Shown here: in pieces, positions 4,044 to 6,868 of the stretch
Position numbering within the stretch: the stretch's first letter is position 1
Layout of the letters: every line of letters starts with the position of its first letter
Source: Candidatus Moraniibacteriota bacterium
Lineage (GTDB): Bacteria > Patescibacteriota > Minisyncoccia > Moranbacterales > UBA2206
DNA length: 6,868 bases
Direction of reading: 5' to 3'
Assembly: GCA_003534085.1 (NCBI GenBank)
Contig: DQBY01000055.1
Coordinates: 654 to 7,521, forward strand
Position numbers and translations under genes: made by a program
The notes under the pieces: model-generated
The model's database searches: none
What the model was told of the DNA's origin: nothing
What the model saw: only the letters and a program-made list of their open reading frames with translations

Positions 4044-6092
4044 TTACACGTCCAGATTCTTTACGCTCTTGGCGTGGGTCTGGATGAACCGCCTTCGAGG
4101 TTCGACTTCGCTGCCCATCAAGATGTCGAAGACCCTGTCAGCCGCTTCGGCGTCATCGATCGTGACCTGTTTCATCATGCGCTGCTCAGGATCCATGGTG
4201 GTTTCCCAGAGCTGGGTCGGATTCATTTCTCCCAAACCTTTGTATCGTTGAATGTTTATTCCGGAAACCTTTTCCCCAACCTCACTCTCGCCCTCGATGT
4301 TTTCGTCTGTTTCCATAACAAGAACCTCTGTCGAGTCTTCCGCTTTTTGGCTTTTAGATTTGGGATTTGGGATTTGGGTTTTTTGAATCTCGCTAATCAT
4401 CATATTTTTCTCTTCCTCCGTATAAGCATACTGGATCTGTTTTCCTTTCTGAAGCCTGTATAATGGCGGCTGAGCGATATAGATGAAACCGCTTTTGATC
4501 AACGGCTCATAATAACGATAGAAAAAAGTCAGAAGCAAAGTACGGATATGCGAACCGTCGACATCGGCATCGGCCATGATTATTATTCTGTGATAGCGGA
4601 CTTTATTAATATCGAAACTGTCGCCGATACCGGCTCCCAAGGCAATGATGATCGGCTTCAAAGTGTCTGATTTCACAACTTTATCCAGAGTAGTTTTTTC
4701 CACATTGACCAATTTTCCTCGAAGAGGAAGGATGGCCTGAAATTTTCTATCTCGGCCTTGTTTTGCCGAACCTCCCGCGGAGTCTCCCTCAACGATATAA
4801 AGTTCCGATTGGGAAGGATCTTTCGAAGAACAATCCGCCAGTTTTCCGGGAAGTGTCATTCCTTCCAAGGCGCCTTTTCGGATTACCGCGTCTTTGGCGG
4901 CTCGCGCGGCGATTCTGGCTTTGGAAGTGAGCAAACATTTTTCCAAGATCGCTTTCGCGTTATGCGGATGAGATTCCAAATAATCCGCCAGAGCTTCCGA
5001 AGTGACGCTCGAAACAACTCCGCGGATCTCTCCGTTTCCAAGTTTCGCTTTTGTCTGTCCTTCGAATTGCGGATTGCGCAATTTTACGCTGATGATGGCG
5101 GTCAAACCCTCTTGCAGATCTTCCGCCGTGAAACTTTCATCTTTTTCTTTGAGAATATTATTTTTCTTGGCGTAATTGTTCAGGACGCGGGTGAGCGCCG
5201 CTCGAAAACCGGCTTCATGCATTCCGCCTTCAGGAGTGAAAATATTATTGGCGAATGAAAAAACGTGCTCTTTGTATCCGTCAGTATATTGCACCGCAAT
5301 TTCCACCACCGTGTCATCCGTCGCTTTTTCGACATAAAAAGGCATATGATTTTTCACCACTTTTCCGCGATTCAAAAATTTTATGAAAGAGGTGAGTCCT
5401 CCATCGAACAAGAATCCGTATGCTCGCTTTTTTTCAGAATCTCTTTCATCATAGACCTTTATACTTACGCCCTTGGTCAAAAAAGCCTGCTGACGGACAT
5501 AGCCTAAAATCTTTTCCCAGCTGTACTTTATTTCCGGGAAAATCTGCGGGTCAGCCTGAAAGGTGATTATTGTTCCGGTGCCGGTCGCTTTGCCGACAAT
5601 TTTGACATCCTTAGTTTTCGGAGCGCCTCTTTCAAATTCCATTTCATAAATTTTCCCGTCGCGTTTCACTTGCGCCCTGGTGTGCACCGATAGCGCATTC
5701 ACCACCGACACACCCACGCCATGCAGACCGCCGGAAATTTTGTATCCGCTGCCTCCGAATTTTCCTCCGGCATGAAGCACGGTCAGGACTGTTTCCAATG
5801 TCGATTTTTTTGTCTGCGGATGTTTTTCTACCGGGATGCCTCGACCGTCATCTTCAATTTCAACCACGTCATGAGGCAGCAACTTTATGGAAATATTTTT
5901 GCAATATCCGGCCATCGCCTCATCGATGGCATTGTTTACGACTTCCCAGACCAGATGATGCAAGCCTTCCGTCGAAGTCCCGCCGATATACATCCCGGGA
6001 CGTTTCCGAACAGGCTCAAGACCCTCCAGGACCTGGATGGACTTGGCGGTATAATCTCCATTATTCTCTTTTGATTCTTTTTCTTTAGACAT
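4044..6092 (-). CDS. gyrB: DNA gyrase subunit B
   Basis: ATPase subunit of DNA gyrase, which with GyrA introduces negative supercoils. It has 682 residues. The GHKL ATPase domain holds EVVNNAIDEAMAG (50-62; Glu50, Asn54), DDGRGIP (81-87) and GGLHGVGVSVVNALS (121-135). The transducer domain follows to about 400. The TOPRIM domain has YIVEGDSAGG (432-441; Glu435), PLRGKLVNVEK (456-466) and MADADVDGSHI (506-516). QRYKGLGEMNPTQLWETTMDP (615-635) and the tail EPRRRFIQTHAKSVKNLDV close it. VNVEK and overall form favour GyrB over ParE. Compared with a short GyrB such as that of Bacillus (about 640 residues), it has an extra 40 or so residues at about 567-609 between TOPRIM and QRYKGLGEM; this is low-complexity, acidic and includes a heptamer repeat. 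The ATG at 6092 has no clear ribosome binding site. gyrA and dnaA are not in the window. Confidence 0.98.
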   Translation of the reverse strand: MSKEKESKENNGDYTAKSIQVLEGLEPVRKRPGMYIGGTSTEGLHHLVWEVVNNAIDEAMAGYCKNISIKLLPHDVVEIEDDGRGIPVEKHPQTKKSTLETVLTVLHAGGKFGGSGYKISGGLHGVGVSVVNALSVHTRAQVKRDGKIYEMEFERGAPKTKDVKIVGKATGTGTIITFQADPQIFPEIKYSWEKILGYVRQQAFLTKGVSIKVYDERDSEKKRAYGFLFDGGLTSFIKFLNRGKVVKNHMPFYVEKATDDTVVEIAVQYTDGYKEHVFSFANNIFTPEGGMHEAGFRAALTRVLNNYAKKNNILKEKDESFTAEDLQEGLTAIISVKLRNPQFEGQTKAKLGNGEIRGVVSSVTSEALADYLESHPHNAKAILEKCLLTSKARIAARAAKDAVIRKGALEGMTLPGKLADCSSKDPSQSELYIVEGDSAGGSAKQGRDRKFQAILPLRGKLVNVEKTTLDKVVKSDTLKPIIIALGAGIGDSFDINKVRYHRIIIMADADVDGSHIRTLLLTFFYRYYEPLIKSGFIYIAQPPLYRLQKGKQIQYAYTEEEKNMMISEIQKTQIPNPKSKSQKAEDSTEVLVMETDENIEGESEVGEKVSGINIQRYKGLGEMNPTQLWETTMDPEQRMMKQVTIDDAEAADRVFDILMGSEVEPRRRFIQTHAKSVKNLDV
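4357..4377. repeat. Heptamer tandem (GATTTGG, three units) inside gyrB
   Basis: Three perfect GATTTGG units lie in the coding sequence; on the coding strand the unit is CCAAATC. Twenty-one bases equal seven codons, so the reading frame is kept. It encodes most of TQIPNPKS (residues 572-579) in the poorly conserved insertion between TOPRIM and QRYKGLGEM. Confidence 0.85.
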
Positions 6093-6235
6093 AAAGCAAT
6101 TTGAATTTTATAATTTTTAATTTTGTAAATAATTTTTTAATTTTCAATATCTAAACCGGAGCTTATCCCAAGTTTAAAAATTTTAAATTTAGATTTATTT
6201 ATAAAATTAAAAATTTAAAAATTATTCAGTAAAAT
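6093..6235 (-). promoter_or_regulatory. AT-rich gyrB leader with likely -10 element
   Basis: The spacer between the four-helix membrane protein gene and gyrB is nearly all A and T. A TATAAA word (minus strand, 6107-6112) lies 14 nt before the gyrB ATG, inside a block (6103-6127) nearly identical to that before hisS. No strong -35 or GC-rich terminator is visible, so gyrB could be read from this promoter, from the upstream gene, or both. A short GC-containing segment (6156-6172) interrupts the AT run without forming a good hairpin. Confidence 0.45.
6192..6215. repeat. 24-bp direct repeat, copy 2 (other copy 1535-1558)
   Basis: Identical over 24 bases to 1535-1558, in the same orientation and at the same place relative to the following gene. 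It lies just beyond the end of the membrane protein gene (stop at 6236-6238). Confidence 0.75.
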
Positions 6236-6607
6236 TTAATCTCTACTCAAAAAGTATAACTCTATGAGAAATATCCCTGCCAGCAAAAGTAGCCCATCCC
6301 ACCAGACCAAAACTCGAAAACTTTGCATCAAAAGGATTCCAGTTGCGAAAAGCGCCAATAGAAGACCCTGCCTGAAACTCAGTCCGACATTGATATGGGC
6401 AGTTTCAGCATCGGTCATTTTTCTTCTGAACCAAAGAAGTGTCAAATTGAAAATTCCGGTAAAAGCAACAAGAAATACCAGATAGAATAGCAGCTTTCCA
6501 ATCAGGCCCGAGGTTTCCGGATCTACAAATTTCACTATCAGGATCAAGGCAATAATTGAAAAAAGGGTTACGATTCGCATCCCCCAAATGTAGGATTTTA
6601 GAGTCAT
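6236..6607 (-). CDS. Four-helix membrane protein of unknown function
   Basis: A 123-residue protein with four predicted transmembrane helices at about 10-28, 36-59, 77-97 and 101-120. The loop between helices 2 and 3 (RRKMTDAETAHINVGLSFRQG, 61-81) is the only sizeable polar part. There is no signal peptidase site or catalytic motif. Proteins of this size and form, with FRQG before helix 3 and a WWDG-type turn before helix 4, are familiar as uncharacterised membrane proteins of Patescibacteria; that is recollection, not a search result. The start at 6607 is supported by AAAAGG (6614-6619) 6 bp upstream and by a good promoter at 6654-6682. gyrB follows 143 bp downstream. Confidence 0.8.
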   Translation of the reverse strand: MTLKSYIWGMRIVTLFSIIALILIVKFVDPETSGLIGKLLFYLVFLVAFTGIFNLTLLWFRRKMTDAETAHINVGLSFRQGLLLALFATGILLMQSFRVLVWWDGLLLLAGIFLIELYFLSRD

Positions 6608-6653
6608 AGATTGCCTTTTCTAAGCTATTTTTTGTTATCTTTTTGCTATATTC

Positions 6654-6682
6654 ATTATACAGCATAACTCGGATCATTGCAA
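6654..6682 (-). promoter_or_regulatory. Sigma-70-type promoter of the four-helix membrane protein gene
   Basis: On the minus strand TTGCAA (6677-6682) and TATAAT (6654-6659) are separated by exactly 17 bp. The -10 is perfect and the -35 matches four of six. The implied start near 6647 gives a leader of about 40 nt containing the AAAAGG ribosome binding site. It is the best promoter in the window and may also supply gyrB. Confidence 0.8.
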
Positions 6683-6707
6683 TGCTTTTCCAGGAAAAAG
6701 GCTCGCC

Positions 6708-6734
6708 AAAAAACCGCCCTAAGGGCGGATTTTT
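6708..6734 (-). terminator. Terminator of the tRNA-Met/tRNA-Asp unit
   Basis: CCGCCC (6714-6719) and GGGCGG (6723-6728) form a 6-bp all-GC stem with loop TAA. Six A's before it on the plus strand read as a T6 tail on the minus strand, and five T's follow the other arm. It lies just after the 3' end of tRNA-Asp and separates the tRNA unit from the next promoter. Confidence 0.9.
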
Positions 6735-6737
6735 ATG

Positions 6738-6811
6738 CGGGGACGGCCGGACTCGAACCGGTGGCCTACTGCGTGACAGGCAGTCGCTCTAACCAACTGA
6801 GCTACGCCCCC
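6738..6811 (-). tRNA. tRNA-Asp (anticodon GTC)
   Basis: Complete cloverleaf of 74 nt without CCA. The acceptor stem GGGGGCG/CGTCCCC has one G-U pair, the D stem is GCTC/GAGC, and the anticodon stem ACTGC/GCAGT has loop CTGTCAC with GTC at 6775-6777. The T loop is TTCGAGT. Discriminator G73, an aspartate identity element, agrees with the anticodon. The outermost T-stem pair is an A-C mismatch. CCA is not encoded (CAT follows), so a CCA-adding enzyme is needed. Confidence 0.97.
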
Positions 6812-6825
6812 AATATTCACTTTTG

Positions 6826-6868
6826 TAGCAGAGGTGAGACTCGGACTCACGACCCCAGCCTTATGAAG
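6826..6868 (-). tRNA. tRNA-Met (anticodon CAT), 5' part beyond the window
   Basis: The 3' part of a tRNA: anticodon loop TTCATAA with CAT at 6863-6865, 3' anticodon strand GGCTG, variable region GGGTC, T arm GTGAG-TCCGAGT-CTCAC, acceptor strand CTCTGCT and discriminator A. CCA is not encoded. The loop form suggests elongator tRNA-Met. It lacks the CCC of the initiator anticodon stem; tRNA-Ile2 with modified CAT cannot be fully excluded without the 5' half. It lies 14 nt upstream of tRNA-Asp in the same transcript. Confidence 0.88.

Noticed and set aside
4691..4704. Second DnaA-like box TTTTCCACA (also at 1190-1198)
   Set aside because: Weaker matches inside conserved coding sequence of gyrB and hisS, explained by codons.
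73..6607. Reassigned TGA codon as in some Patescibacteria
   Set aside because: All confident genes end in TAA or TAG and have no in-frame TGA; nothing supports recoding.
6405..6677. 90-aa frame overlapping the four-helix membrane protein gene on the same strand
   Set aside because: It runs in another frame through the clear membrane-protein code and the promoter and has no recognisable content.

Overview
The window reads as a piece of a Patescibacteria (Candidate Phyla Radiation, Parcubacteria-like) chromosome. This is an inference from compact housekeeping genes, weak or absent Shine-Dalgarno sites, tRNAs without encoded CCA, AT-rich spacers, and small membrane proteins of a style familiar from that group. 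No marker here fixes the lineage. All supported genes lie on the minus strand, so in transcription order the window runs from right to left.

Right end (6600-6868): a partial tRNA-Met(CAT) and a complete tRNA-Asp(GTC), closed by a GC-rich hairpin terminator. A clean promoter (TTGCAA, 17-bp spacer, TATAAT) then drives a four-helix membrane protein of unknown function. Centre (4006-6235): gyrB, with an AT-rich leader and a hairpin terminator. GyrB has all catalytic motifs plus an acidic/low-complexity insertion of about 40 residues that contains a 7-bp tandem repeat. Positions 3856-4043 form a dense intergenic region with a perfect DnaA-box word, a 62-nt sequence that folds as a three-way junction, and an extended -10 promoter for a 196-residue helical protein of unknown function.

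Left half: a TM-helix (MscS-related) membrane protein with a strong ribosome binding site follows, preceded by a cluster of palindromes and ended by a perfect 18-bp inverted-repeat terminator. Next come a possible 46-residue ORF, signal peptidase I (lepB) and histidyl-tRNA synthetase (hisS). The window opens in an eleven-unit 7-bp tandem repeat that abuts the hisS stop codon.

The genes serve translation (tRNAs, HisRS), DNA topology (GyrB), protein export (LepB) and the membrane; they do not form one pathway. No defence system, CRISPR array, transposase or phage gene is visible. The unusual content is non-coding: three unrelated heptanucleotide tandem repeats, a near-duplicated AT-rich leader before hisS and gyrB, and the three-way-junction element. 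No gene-free stretch exceeds 300 bases.
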